Positions 8,533-15,787 are shown, counted from the first letter of the stretch. The stretch is 17,865 nucleotides of DNA from Hallerella sp963597395 (GCA_963597395.1 CAVBPX010000050.1:1-17865), one strand, 5' to 3'. The notes: generated from the sequence alone by a model not told the origin. Translations and numbers: made by a program.

Positions 8533-10440
8533 CTAGCGCTTAAAGCGTTTATCGATTTCCGCCGTGGGAAGACGCATCAAGGTGGCGCGGCCGGAGGGTG
8601 AATTCATCGGATCGCGCGTCGTAAGGAGCGAAGCCATCAGCCGGGTCATTTCCTCGGCGGAGAGCCTGTCGCCCGATTGAATCGCGTTGCTCTTTGCCCA
8701 GGCCCGAGCCAAAGCCTCGTGCGTCGGGTTCCCCGGATTTTCTCCCGCGAGAATATCGGAGAGCATTTCGCGGATGGCCTTTTCGGACCTTGAAAAGGGA
8801 AGGTCCCTCGGCGTTCCGCGCAGCTGGTAGGAATTTTTTCCGAACGGCTCCAGGTGAAATCCCAGCCTGTCGAGCGTCGGCAAAAGTTCGGGTATGACGC
8901 TTGCTTCTTCCGGCGAAAAGTCGATGACTTCCGGAAAAAGAAGCTCCTGGCTTTCGAGCGCGGCCGTGCTTTCGAGAGATTCCAGCGCATGTTCATAAAG
9001 GACGCGCTGGTGCGCGGCGTTCTGGTCGATAATCAAAATGCCTTCGCTGTCTTCGCAGACGAGGTAGGTGTTTGACAGCTGAAAGAATTGCGGAGGCGGA
9101 GTCTTGTCAATGCGGGTGGGCGGCCGCAGGTTTTGCGGCGAAAGCGGAATGATGTTTCCGTTTTCCGGCAAGGAAAAAAGGTCCTGGATAATGTCGTTTG
9201 GATCGTCGGCCCGGTATTTCGGTTTTTTTTCGTTGACATTTTTTGTCAAACCAAAAGTCTGACCGGCACCGCCCGACGGCTTTTCGTTTGCTTCGGGGAG
9301 CCTTGAAAAATTTACGGGGAAAAGAACCGGCTTGGTCGGAACGGCAAAGGTCGGTTCGGGCGAAAAGGTGCTTTCCGTCGCGGAATATTCGAGCGGAGAC
9401 TTTGTCGAAAGGGTTTCAATGTGGATGGAAGGCCCGGCGGTCTCCTCGGATGACGTTTCAAAGGCGTCGCGAATCGCATGATGAACCGTCGTAAAAACGT
9501 CGTTCTCGTTGGCAAACCGGACTTCGCGCTTTGTCGGGTGCACGTTGACATCGACGGACGTGTCCTGCATTTCCAAAAAGAGGACGACGACCGGCGCCCC
9601 GGAACTTCCGTAAGGCTCGTAGGCCCGCTGCACGGCCTTTGTGATGACCGCGTTCCAGATGGGGCGCTTTTGGACATAGACAAAAAGCTTGTTTCGCTTG
9701 TTTTCGAGCGTGTTCGGCGGAACGACAAGGCCCGTGATGCGGATCCCCGCTTCCTCGTAATCGACGGGGAGCATCACCTTGGCGGTTCCCGCTCCGAGCG
9801 CCTCGGCAACGCGGCTTCGCAGGTCTCCGTCCGACCCCGTGCTAAAAATTTCTCGGCCGTTGACCCGGTATTCGAAGCGAACATCGGGGTGGGCAATCGA
9901 AAGGCGCGTCACGGTCTCGGTCACGGTGCGGGCTTCGGCCGTATCGCTCCGCAAAAAAGTTTTCCGGACGGGCGTGTTAAAGAACAGGTCCTCGATGAGA
10001 AAGGTCGTTCCGCGGGGCGAAGCGTCTTCCGTCCTGCTTTCGAGCGCGCCGCCTGTCAAGTGGACGGAATGCGCACAGTCGGCGCCCTCTTCGCGGCTCG
10101 TGATGGAAAGCTTTGAAACCGCGGCAATGGATGCGACCGCTTCGCCGCGAAAACCGTTTGTCGTCAAATGAAAAAGGTCTTCCGCCGAGGCGAGCTTTGA
10201 CGTCGTATGCGGCAAATAGCAAAGATCAAGGTCGGCTTCGGACATGCCGCAACCATTGTCCCGAATCAGGATGGAGGACTTTCCGCCGTTTGAAATTTGC
10301 ACCTCGATGCGGGTCGCCTTGGCGTCCAGGGCGTTCTCTACGAGCTCCTTCACGACGGATGCCGGGCTTTCGACCACCTCCCCGGCTGCGATTTTGTTGA
10401 TGATTTCTTCAGAAAGTGCGTGAATTCGGGCGTTTTCCAT
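8533..10440 (-). CDS. mutL: DNA mismatch repair protein MutL with degenerate endonuclease motifs
   Basis: MutL couples MutS mismatch recognition to downstream repair steps. The 635-residue protein has an intact GHKL ATPase head: E35 and N36 in ELVENALDA, DNGCGM (61-66) and GFRGEA (96-101), then the transducer domain with NVHPTKREVRF. A non-conserved linker (about 340-450) leads to the C-terminal dimerisation domain. There the endonuclease motif DQHA(x)2E reads DQNAAHQ (472-478), the ACK-type motif reads AWAK (580-583) and the CPHGRP motif reads SPSGRA (614-619), so metal-dependent nicking looks lost. ATG 10440 was chosen over an upstream TTG because MENARIHAL matches the family start. The surface-protein gene follows. 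Recognition as MutL is certain; nuclease loss is an inference from motifs. Confidence 0.95.
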   Translation of the reverse strand: MENARIHALSEEIINKIAAGEVVESPASVVKELVENALDAKATRIEVQISNGGKSSILIRDNGCGMSEADLDLCYLPHTTSKLASAEDLFHLTTNGFRGEAVASIAAVSKLSITSREEGADCAHSVHLTGGALESRTEDASPRGTTFLIEDLFFNTPVRKTFLRSDTAEARTVTETVTRLSIAHPDVRFEYRVNGREIFSTGSDGDLRSRVAEALGAGTAKVMLPVDYEEAGIRITGLVVPPNTLENKRNKLFVYVQKRPIWNAVITKAVQRAYEPYGSSGAPVVVLFLEMQDTSVDVNVHPTKREVRFANENDVFTTVHHAIRDAFETSSEETAGPSIHIETLSTKSPLEYSATESTFSPEPTFAVPTKPVLFPVNFSRLPEANEKPSGGAGQTFGLTKNVNEKKPKYRADDPNDIIQDLFSLPENGNIIPLSPQNLRPPTRIDKTPPPQFFQLSNTYLVCEDSEGILIIDQNAAHQRVLYEHALESLESTAALESQELLFPEVIDFSPEEASVIPELLPTLDRLGFHLEPFGKNSYQLRGTPRDLPFSRSEKAIREMLSDILAGENPGNPTHEALARAWAKSNAIQSGDRLSAEEMTRLMASLLTTRDPMNSPSGRATLMRLPTAEIDKRFKR

Positions 10441-10443
10441 GCC

Positions 10444-10452
10444 CAAAATATA
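10444..10452 (-). promoter_or_regulatory. TATATTTTG promoter-like element before mutL
   Basis: On the minus strand TATATTTTG ends 3 nt before the mutL ATG. It is TAnnTTTG with one extra T. Its closeness to the start codon predicts a leaderless mutL mRNA, and no Shine-Dalgarno sequence is seen in those 3 nt. Confidence 0.35.
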
Positions 10453-10537
10453 GAAAAGTCAAAAAAACACCATTAAAAAAGCTCCCATTTTAAAAATAGG
10501 GGTGGGCAAATCGCGTTTAATAAAATAAATTATAGGT

Positions 10538-11851
10538 ATGCAGGATACCGAAACTAAAATACCGAATATTTTTCTGAAGCTGGCCTACAGCGAACTTCTC
10601 CTCTCTTTCCGGACGGAAGATCTCGTTCCCTTGGTCCAGAACGCAAGTGTTACCAGCCGCAAGTTGATTGAAAACGCGTGGCAGGAAGATGAAATGGTCA
10701 GCATCGAGGATAACGCGATGATGATCGAAAGTTTCTCGAACTGGCTTCTTGCCAAGGGTGAGAACCTGGACTTGTTCGGAAACCGCATGTTTGACAAGCT
10801 CAAACACCTGACGACCATTCCCAAACGCGCGCTGATGCGTTCCTACCTTCCCTACATTCGTGAATTTTACGACATGAAGGATCAGCGCTTCGGCATTCTC
10901 AGCCTCATCGAAAAGCGCAACCTGTTCCACGAGAACTTCCATTTTGTGGAAGGCGCTCTCAAGGGAAGCGAACGTCACGACTTCCTCCTCAACCGCTCCT
11001 CCGGTTCCGGTCACCCGTCGGCAGTCTATTCCTCTTGGCTCCTCCGCGCGTTCCAGCAGGCTCCGACTCTCCTAAGCCTTCCCGCTTTCGAGGATGTTAA
11101 AATTTATGCGACCCAGTATTCCGCAGAAGAAGCCCTGCTCGGCCGTCTGATAGGCAATCAGGACCGCGACACGTTCTACGTTAGCGGCATCGCGGTAGGC
11201 AAGGTCGTCAAGTTCGGTGAATGTCTCGAAAAGCTTCCGAAGAACCTCGGGCTCTCCAAGCTCGCCGACAAGCCCTGCGTCCGCCTCGACACCGATGTCG
11301 TCGATACGTTTACGGGCACCCGCCTGCTTTACAAGGACCGCTACTACGGCGCTCCGGTTTCCATTGCGGAATTCATCTACGCGAAGGACGTGACGACGAA
11401 GGATCCGTTTGCAAACCTCATCTCTTCGCTCGTCCAGGACGAATACCGCGTCTGGCCGCCGGTCCAGAAGGCGCACGACGAACTTCTGCACAAGATTAAC
11501 CACGTCGCCGAAATCATCTACTACGAAACGGACGATTCCATTTCGGTGAACGGAAAGCATCTGATGCGCAACGTTCCGGCCCGCATTCTGCGCAACGTTC
11601 TTCGCGAATACACGAAGACCGGCCGAGAGGAATTCGAAAACCGCGAATTCAAGCGCGATCCCGAAATTTGCATCGACCCGGTGAACCCGAACTTCGAAAG
11701 TCGGTTGAACCGCGTCGTGGATCATCTTGAAAAGGTTTCCGACGTCATGGGCTTGAATCGTCACCGCCGCGGCGGCTTCCGGTTCGAACCGCATTGCCAC
11801 ATCGAGTTCCACGAGGAACCCGCCGTAATTCGGAAGCCGAGAAATAAGTAA
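10538..11851 (+). CDS. Hypothetical protein with optimised codon use and possible C-terminal winged helix
   Basis: I do not recognise the family. The 437-residue protein has no signal peptide or membrane segment and is probably cytoplasmic. The first 200 residues look mostly helical. From about 333 the order is a short strand (ISVNGKHLM), a helix (ARILRNVLREYTKTG), an acidic/basic segment, a helix (NPNFESRLNRVVDHLEKV) and a final hairpin (RRGGFRFEPHCHIEF). This resembles an OmpR-type winged helix, so DNA binding is possible but unproven. Lysine is nearly always AAG and phenylalanine mostly TTC, unlike neighbouring genes, suggesting strong expression. ATG 10538 is preceded only by a weak ribosome site (TAGGT). 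The 97-bp gap to divergent mutL holds AT-rich DNA and a weak CCCATTTTAAAAATAGGG inverted repeat. Confidence 0.8.
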   Translation: MQDTETKIPNIFLKLAYSELLLSFRTEDLVPLVQNASVTSRKLIENAWQEDEMVSIEDNAMMIESFSNWLLAKGENLDLFGNRMFDKLKHLTTIPKRALMRSYLPYIREFYDMKDQRFGILSLIEKRNLFHENFHFVEGALKGSERHDFLLNRSSGSGHPSAVYSSWLLRAFQQAPTLLSLPAFEDVKIYATQYSAEEALLGRLIGNQDRDTFYVSGIAVGKVVKFGECLEKLPKNLGLSKLADKPCVRLDTDVVDTFTGTRLLYKDRYYGAPVSIAEFIYAKDVTTKDPFANLISSLVQDEYRVWPPVQKAHDELLHKINHVAEIIYYETDDSISVNGKHLMRNVPARILRNVLREYTKTGREEFENREFKRDPEICIDPVNPNFESRLNRVVDHLEKVSDVMGLNRHRRGGFRFEPHCHIEFHEEPAVIRKPRNK

Positions 11852-11862
11852 TAAATACTGGC

Positions 11863-11893
11863 CGTACAAAATGGAATTCATCTATATTGTACG
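11863..11893. repeat. Inverted repeat CGTACAA ... TTGTACG downstream of the hypothetical gene
   Basis: Perfect 7-bp arms at 11863-11869 and 11887-11893 are separated by 17 bp that contain GAATTC and TATATT. It begins 12 bp after the stop codon. No T-run follows on either strand, so it is not an intrinsic terminator. With arms centred 24 bp apart and a TATATTG hexamer running into the right arm, it could be a protein-binding site at a promoter. Confidence 0.5.
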
Positions 11894-11894
11894 C

Positions 11895-12014
11895 AAGAAT
11901 TGACGGAAAGGTAAATCCTCTAACAACTCTATCATTGCTCCCCTCCTGGTAAGTTCGGGGTTCAATCCGTCTTCCTCCATACTCCCGCAAGTTTCTTGCG
12001 GGAGCTTTTTTTTT
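11895..12014 (+). ncRNA. Candidate small RNA ending in an intrinsic terminator
   Basis: A TATATTG element at 11883-11889 could start a transcript near 11895, and a strong intrinsic terminator ends at 12014, giving about 120 nt. Within it GACGG (11902-11906) can pair with CCGTC (11967-11971), and CCCC (11940-11943) with GGGG (11957-11960), leaving CCTCCT in a loop region. It matches no RNA family I can name. The alternatives are a long 3' untranslated region of the preceding gene or a leader of the regulator operon cut by attenuation. Confidence 0.35.
11982..12014 (+). terminator. Strong Rho-independent terminator
   Basis: The stem CTCCCGCAAG (11982-11991) pairs perfectly with CTTGCGGGAG (11995-12004) around a TTT loop and is followed by C and nine T (12006-12014). 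It works on the plus strand only, since no T-run follows on the minus strand. It ends either the hypothetical gene at 10538 or a separate small RNA, and isolates the TIGR02147 operon from upstream transcription. Confidence 0.93.
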
Positions 12015-12024
12015 GCTCTTTCCC

Positions 12025-12040
12025 GCAACGAGTTCGTTGC
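12025..12040. repeat. Short inverted repeat GCAACGA-GT-TCGTTGC
   Basis: Seven-bp arms surround a 2-bp centre. It lies between the terminator and the perfect palindrome upstream of the regulator gene. The loop is too short for a stable hairpin, so if functional it is more likely bound as duplex DNA. Confidence 0.45.
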
Positions 12041-12063
12041 ATTCCGCATGTTGAAAATTTTTT

Positions 12064-12080
12064 GTATTCCACTGGAATAC
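12064..12080. promoter_or_regulatory. Perfect 17-bp palindrome, likely operator
   Basis: GTATTCCA-C-TGGAATAC is a perfect palindrome with 8-bp arms and a single central base. It sits 56-72 bp upstream of the ATG of the TIGR02147 regulator gene and is followed by AT-rich sequence. Size and symmetry fit a dimeric helix-turn-helix protein. The simplest reading is autoregulation of the operon by its first gene product, but a different regulator could bind. Confidence 0.55.
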
Positions 12081-12121
12081 ATTTAAATAAAAATTTACTA
12101 GGGAAATCTTATGAACTGTGC

Positions 12122-12129
12122 TAGATTTG
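12122..12129 (+). promoter_or_regulatory. TAGATTTG promoter-like element before the TIGR02147 gene
   Basis: This is an exact TAnnTTTG match ending 6 nt before ATG 12136. That ATG has no Shine-Dalgarno sequence, so a transcript beginning at or next to the start codon would explain its use. No clear TTG was seen at the -33 distance. Confidence 0.4.
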
Positions 12130-12135
12130 AACGGT

Positions 12136-12993
12136 ATGAAGGCCATTTTTGAGTATGGAGATTTTCGGTCGTATTTACGGGATTTTCACGATTCCCCGCA
12201 TTCGAGGTGCTCGAAGTTTTCTTGGCGCGCCATTTCGAAGCGGGCGAAAATCAACAATCCCAATTTTTTGCGGCAGGTGATGCTCGGGGAGAAAAATCTC
12301 GGGGAAAGGAACATTGGCGCGGTCGGAAAGGCAATAGGATTTTTGGGTGCCGAACTGGAATACTGGACAAAGCTCGTCCACTTTTGCCAGGCTCCGGACG
12401 GAGATCAAAAGGAGCGCTATCGGCTGGAACTTTCGCAAATGCGGGGCTCCGTTCGTTCCAGGGAAATTTCCGAAGGTTTTGACGAGTATTATTCCCGCTG
12501 GTATATCCCCGCCATCCGCGAACTGGTGACCCTCTTTGATTTCAAGGACGACTATGCGCTTCTTGCCCGGTCCTTGACGCCTTCCATTTGCGAGGACGAG
12601 GCGCGCCTTGCCGTGCGGCTGCTCGCCAAGCATCATTTTATTCGGCGGAATTCGAAGGGCCTTTGGGAAGAAACCGATCGGGCGCTTCGGAGCGGATCCC
12701 CGAGGCAACGCGCTTCGCTTGTGCGTTATCACCGCGAAATGCTTTCGAAAGCCTCGCAGTCGATAACCAAGTGGAAAAAGAACAGCCGTTTTATCGCCGG
12801 GATGACGGTCGGCGTTTCCAAAACATGTTACCGGATGATTCTTACGGAAACCAAAAAGTTCAAGACCCGAATAGAAACACTTGTACACAATGACTCCCAA
12901 AGCGATACCGTGATGCAGATTGCGCTTCAGATTTTTCCGGTTGCGGCAACTCCGAAAAGCGAGATTATTGCCGAAAAGGAGAAGGAAAAATGA
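12136..12993 (+). CDS. TIGR02147 family regulator (Fibrobacter-expanded helix-turn-helix / DUF4423 protein)
   Basis: The family is greatly expanded in Fibrobacter and predicted to regulate transcription. The protein has 285 residues from this start. The opening MKAIFEYGDFRSYLRDF is the family signature. A helix-turn-helix-like region follows (about 25-80: SWRAISKRAKINNPNFLRQ, then GEKNLGERNIGAVGKAIGFL), then the helical DUF4423-type domain (about 85-250) with EDEARLAVRLLAKHHFIRRN, which has a winged-helix look. ATG 12136 was chosen because relatives start at this motif. GTG 12118 is in frame and would add six residues, and a 13-codon upstream ORF (12111-12152) overlaps the start in another frame. 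The stop overlaps the lipoprotein start (ATGA), so the two are co-translated. Family is firm; target and effector are unknown. Confidence 0.85.
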   Translation: MKAIFEYGDFRSYLRDFHDSPHSRCSKFSWRAISKRAKINNPNFLRQVMLGEKNLGERNIGAVGKAIGFLGAELEYWTKLVHFCQAPDGDQKERYRLELSQMRGSVRSREISEGFDEYYSRWYIPAIRELVTLFDFKDDYALLARSLTPSICEDEARLAVRLLAKHHFIRRNSKGLWEETDRALRSGSPRQRASLVRYHREMLSKASQSITKWKKNSRFIAGMTVGVSKTCYRMILTETKKFKTRIETLVHNDSQSDTVMQIALQIFPVAATPKSEIIAEKEKEK

Positions 12994-14147
12994 GGCGAGG
13001 TCTTTGGATTTTGTGGGCTTCTGTCGCCTTTTTGTGCGCGTGCATGGAAGAGGTGGCCGGCGGAAGCAGCGAACACGAGAACGTGATACAGGCAAAGGTT
13101 CCCCGGACGGATTCGGTGCTTGTCGTGGTGCAGGATTCCAAGGGAAAACCTTTGCCCCATGTGACGGTTCGGGCCGTGGAACGCATCAACTGGGCTTCAA
13201 GGACGGAACGGGGCGAAAATGTCGTGAAGGATCCCTCGTTTGTTTCGGATGGAGAGGGGCGGTTTTTTGTGAATGCCTCGCTTTGCGCCCATGTGGGATT
13301 TTTTGTTGATGTGCGCGCTAGGGGCCTGGGATATGCCCGGTGTGCCGAAAGGGATTCCGCGGTAAAACTCGAAGTGCGAAAGACTCCCGATTTTCATGGA
13401 AAGACAAAGGCGCATGCGAGGGTCGGCGTCTACGGCTCGGGACTTTTTACGATGAGCGATGCGCACGGGCATTGGCACTTGCCGCTTCCGGGCGAACTGC
13501 AAAAGGAAGATGTCGTGTGGATGGATAGCGGAAGCTGGAAACCGTTCGGTAAAACTCCGGAACGGCTTCTCGTGGAGGATTTTTCGGATGCAAGTTCCCT
13601 CTTTACCCTGTTGCACCGTTTTAACGGAGGAAGTCGGTGGTGGGCGTCTTTTGGGTCGGATTCCCTGGGCGATTCGACGGCAAATCTTCCGCGGCATCGA
13701 ATTTTTGCCGATAGGGAACACGGCCTTGCGCTGCATGTGGAACTTTCGGATCCTTTGGGCGGAAAGGCGATGGTCGGTTTTGACTGGGGGCTTGACCGCG
13801 AATATCCCGACGCAAGCCGCGTCTATCGGGACCTTTCTCGGGCCGATACGCTTTTCTTCTCGGCAAAAGGTTCGGGGCAAATTCGCGTACAGTTCGTTTG
13901 CCGGGCTTCGGACCTTCTAAAAAATTCCGCGTTCGAAACAAAGGTTCGCCTGGATTCCGTGTGGACGGATTACGCGCTCCCCGTAGCGGAATTTGCGGCG
14001 GCAAAAGGCTCTACGCTTGTCGATACCTTTGCCTGGGAAGAGGTGAACAGACATTGCAAGGCGACCGTTTTTTATGCGGACGGTTCTGCCGATTTGTGGC
14101 TCGACAATATCGCTATCGGCGGCGTTTTGCTCCGCGATATCGAATAG
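12990..14147 (+). CDS. Lipoprotein with carboxypeptidase-regulatory-like and carbohydrate-binding-like domains
   Basis: A predicted outer-membrane or surface lipoprotein of 385 residues. The signal peptide ends in the lipobox LCAC with the lipidated cysteine at C18. A CarboxypepD_reg-like beta-sandwich (about 35-120: SVLVVVQDSKGKPLPHVTV, later SDGEGRFFVN) is followed by a middle region with a second such feel (YGSGLFTMSDAHGHWHLPLP). From about 205 a jelly-roll like CBM11/CIA30 domains is suggested by FNGGSRWW, then FSAKGSGQIRVQF and a closing ADLWLDNIAIGG. ATG 12990 overlaps the regulator stop by 4 nt and has an AAGGAG-type site upstream. The context suggests a surface component controlled by the adjacent regulator, perhaps binding a polysaccharide. 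The binding role is inferred from fold resemblance only. Confidence 0.8.
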   Translation: MRRGLWILWASVAFLCACMEEVAGGSSEHENVIQAKVPRTDSVLVVVQDSKGKPLPHVTVRAVERINWASRTERGENVVKDPSFVSDGEGRFFVNASLCAHVGFFVDVRARGLGYARCAERDSAVKLEVRKTPDFHGKTKAHARVGVYGSGLFTMSDAHGHWHLPLPGELQKEDVVWMDSGSWKPFGKTPERLLVEDFSDASSLFTLLHRFNGGSRWWASFGSDSLGDSTANLPRHRIFADREHGLALHVELSDPLGGKAMVGFDWGLDREYPDASRVYRDLSRADTLFFSAKGSGQIRVQFVCRASDLLKNSAFETKVRLDSVWTDYALPVAEFAAAKGSTLVDTFAWEEVNRHCKATVFYADGSADLWLDNIAIGGVLLRDIE

Positions 14148-14177
14148 CGTTTGTTCTAAAGAATTATTTTTTTCTGC

Positions 14178-15479
14178 ATGCGACGAGTGATTTTCTGGAT
14201 TCTTCTTGGCTCCCTGGGCGTTTGGGCTTCGAAAATCGAAACCCTCATTTCGGCCGAGCCTCCTTCCGCGGAAGAGATGGTTCTCCGCGGACGGGGATTT
14301 TTGTTAAAAGCCATTCGGAGCGGGGACACGGCCCGCGTACTTGAAACCGTTTCTTACCTGAACGGAAAGTATTCGGAAGGGCTTTGCCCGTTTTCGCGGA
14401 TGGAAAAGGGCCTTATCTATTTGCAGGTCGGGCGTTACGATTCCGCCATGACGGAACTTGTCCGCGAACGCCGGCTGTTTTCTCCCGAGGCTCGGAATGC
14501 CGCTTCCGATGCGGATCGGTGCGCTCTCGGGTCGGTGGACGAAAATTCCGGAAAGCGCTATTTCCGGGACGATCTTTTTCTTTATCTGAAACCGAATTTT
14601 ACGTGGACGGAAAAACGCCTTGACAGCCTTTACTCGCATGTCCAAAAGTCCGGAGCGAGTGCGTTTTACGGCGATGCCGCGCCGGCGTTTTTGCCTGTCG
14701 TCTTTTCGGCTTCCACAAGCGGATCCGTCTTGGAAAGCCGGAAGTTTTTGGAAGCGGGTCGCGCCTTTGTCTCAAAATATCCGTCCGATTCAAACGGCGT
14801 ATGGCTCAAAAGGAATTTTTTGGAAACGTCCGAGGCCGAACCTGAAAAGTCGGACGACGCCTTTCTTTTACACCGCTACGGGAACGGAGCCGGTTTTGAA
14901 TTTTTGAGCGGCATCGGATTTTTGACCGGCGACTTTAAGGACGAGTTTCACCACCGGGCGTGGAACTACTACGCGGCGATTCCCGTACAGCTTTTTCGGT
15001 TGACATTTACGCCCTTTGTTTCGTTCGGGCGGCTTGAAACCCGTTCGGACAGGCGCTTTGAGGATGTCCTTTGGGAAAAGGACAGCGAGCTTTCCTTTTT
15101 TGACGGGGGCATGACGCTCGGATATGTCGTCTGGGAAAGTCGCTTTTTCAAGTTTGAACCGTTTGTCGGAGTTTCGACGACGGAACTGTTTTTGCCCGAG
15201 AGCAGCGACGACTACTATTATTATGCGGACAGGCCGAACAACAACTATCACCGGCTGCGGAAATATGTGGACCATCAAAATTCCATTGCGTATCTTGTGG
15301 GGGCGACGGGGGAGTTTCGCCTGGTGACCATTTATTCAAAACGGGCCGCTGCGCCAATGTCCTCGATTTCGCTTCGGGTCAAGTATCTTGCCGGATTTCT
15401 CGACCACGATCTCGGGTATAAAAAATTCCGCGGCGTTTCGCACCGGATCCTTGCCGGAATCGGATTTTTTATTTGGTAG
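14178..15479 (+). CDS. Predicted outer-membrane beta-barrel protein with helical N-terminal region
   Basis: The family is not recognised. The 433-residue protein has a signal peptide (about 1-17, cleavage after GVWA). Residues 20-210 are helical with TPR-like character (KGLIYLQVGRYDSAMTELV). From about 225 alternating strands rich in aromatic residues (AIPVQLFRLTFTPFVSFGRL, GFFIW at the end) suggest a small outer-membrane barrel, and the final residue is aromatic as usual for barrel proteins. A DDYYYYADRPNNNYHR segment looks like a surface loop. It lies 30 bp after the lipoprotein gene on the same strand, with T-rich DNA between and no terminator, so it is probably the third gene of the operon. 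It ends 11 bp from the convergent FtsB-like gene. Confidence 0.75.
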   Translation: MRRVIFWILLGSLGVWASKIETLISAEPPSAEEMVLRGRGFLLKAIRSGDTARVLETVSYLNGKYSEGLCPFSRMEKGLIYLQVGRYDSAMTELVRERRLFSPEARNAASDADRCALGSVDENSGKRYFRDDLFLYLKPNFTWTEKRLDSLYSHVQKSGASAFYGDAAPAFLPVVFSASTSGSVLESRKFLEAGRAFVSKYPSDSNGVWLKRNFLETSEAEPEKSDDAFLLHRYGNGAGFEFLSGIGFLTGDFKDEFHHRAWNYYAAIPVQLFRLTFTPFVSFGRLETRSDRRFEDVLWEKDSELSFFDGGMTLGYVVWESRFFKFEPFVGVSTTELFLPESSDDYYYYADRPNNNYHRLRKYVDHQNSIAYLVGATGEFRLVTIYSKRAAAPMSSISLRVKYLAGFLDHDLGYKKFRGVSHRILAGIGFFIW

Positions 15480-15490
15480 ATCCTTGAATT

Positions 15491-15787
15491 TCAGTCGTCG
15501 ATAAACTGGTAAACGACTTCGCCCTTTTTGGACATGCCGTACTTGGTGCGGGCGACGGTTTCGATGTAAAACGGATCCTTGAAAAGTCGGGAATCCTTCG
15601 CTTTTCGGAGCGAGTCGGCCCGAAGGGCTTCCGCTTCGGTTTCGAGAAGCGCTATCTGGGTCTTCATTTTGTGCTGGTTCCACAGTCCGCTTTCGCCCAA
15701 AATAAAGGTCCAAAGCGCAATTCCCGTTGCAAAGGCGAGAACGACCGCAAGAATCTGAAAAAATGAAATCTTTCGAACCTTCTTCAA
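15491..15787 (-). CDS. Septum formation initiator family protein (FtsB/DivIC-like)
   Basis: A small bitopic cell-division protein of 98 residues, expected to act at the septum in the FtsB/FtsL/FtsQ-type complex. One membrane helix (about 8-30) is followed by a periplasmic coiled coil (about 35-65, KTQIALLETEAEALRADSL) and the family C-terminus (DPFYIETVARTKYGMSKKGEVVY). The start is TTG at 15787, overlapping the dprA stop as TTGA, with GGAG 5 nt upstream, so translation is coupled to dprA. Orthology to FtsB rather than DivIC cannot be settled here, so no symbol is given. Confidence 0.9.
   Translation of the reverse strand: MKKVRKISFFQILAVVLAFATGIALWTFILGESGLWNQHKMKTQIALLETEAEALRADSLRKAKDSRLFKDPFYIETVARTKYGMSKKGEVVYQFIDD

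Noticed and set aside
7645..8601. 318-residue plus-strand ORF spanning the surface-protein start and mutL end
   Set aside because: It crosses two real gene boundaries on the other strand and shows no recognisable domain.
11895..11981. tRNA-Thr(GGT)-like gene: CTGGTAA anticodon-loop-like and GGTTCAATCC T-loop-like strings followed by CCTCCA
   Set aside because: The acceptor, anticodon and T stems do not pair (two or more mismatches each), only 8 nt separate the two loop-like strings instead of about 15, and position 8 is not T. At most a decayed remnant or chance.
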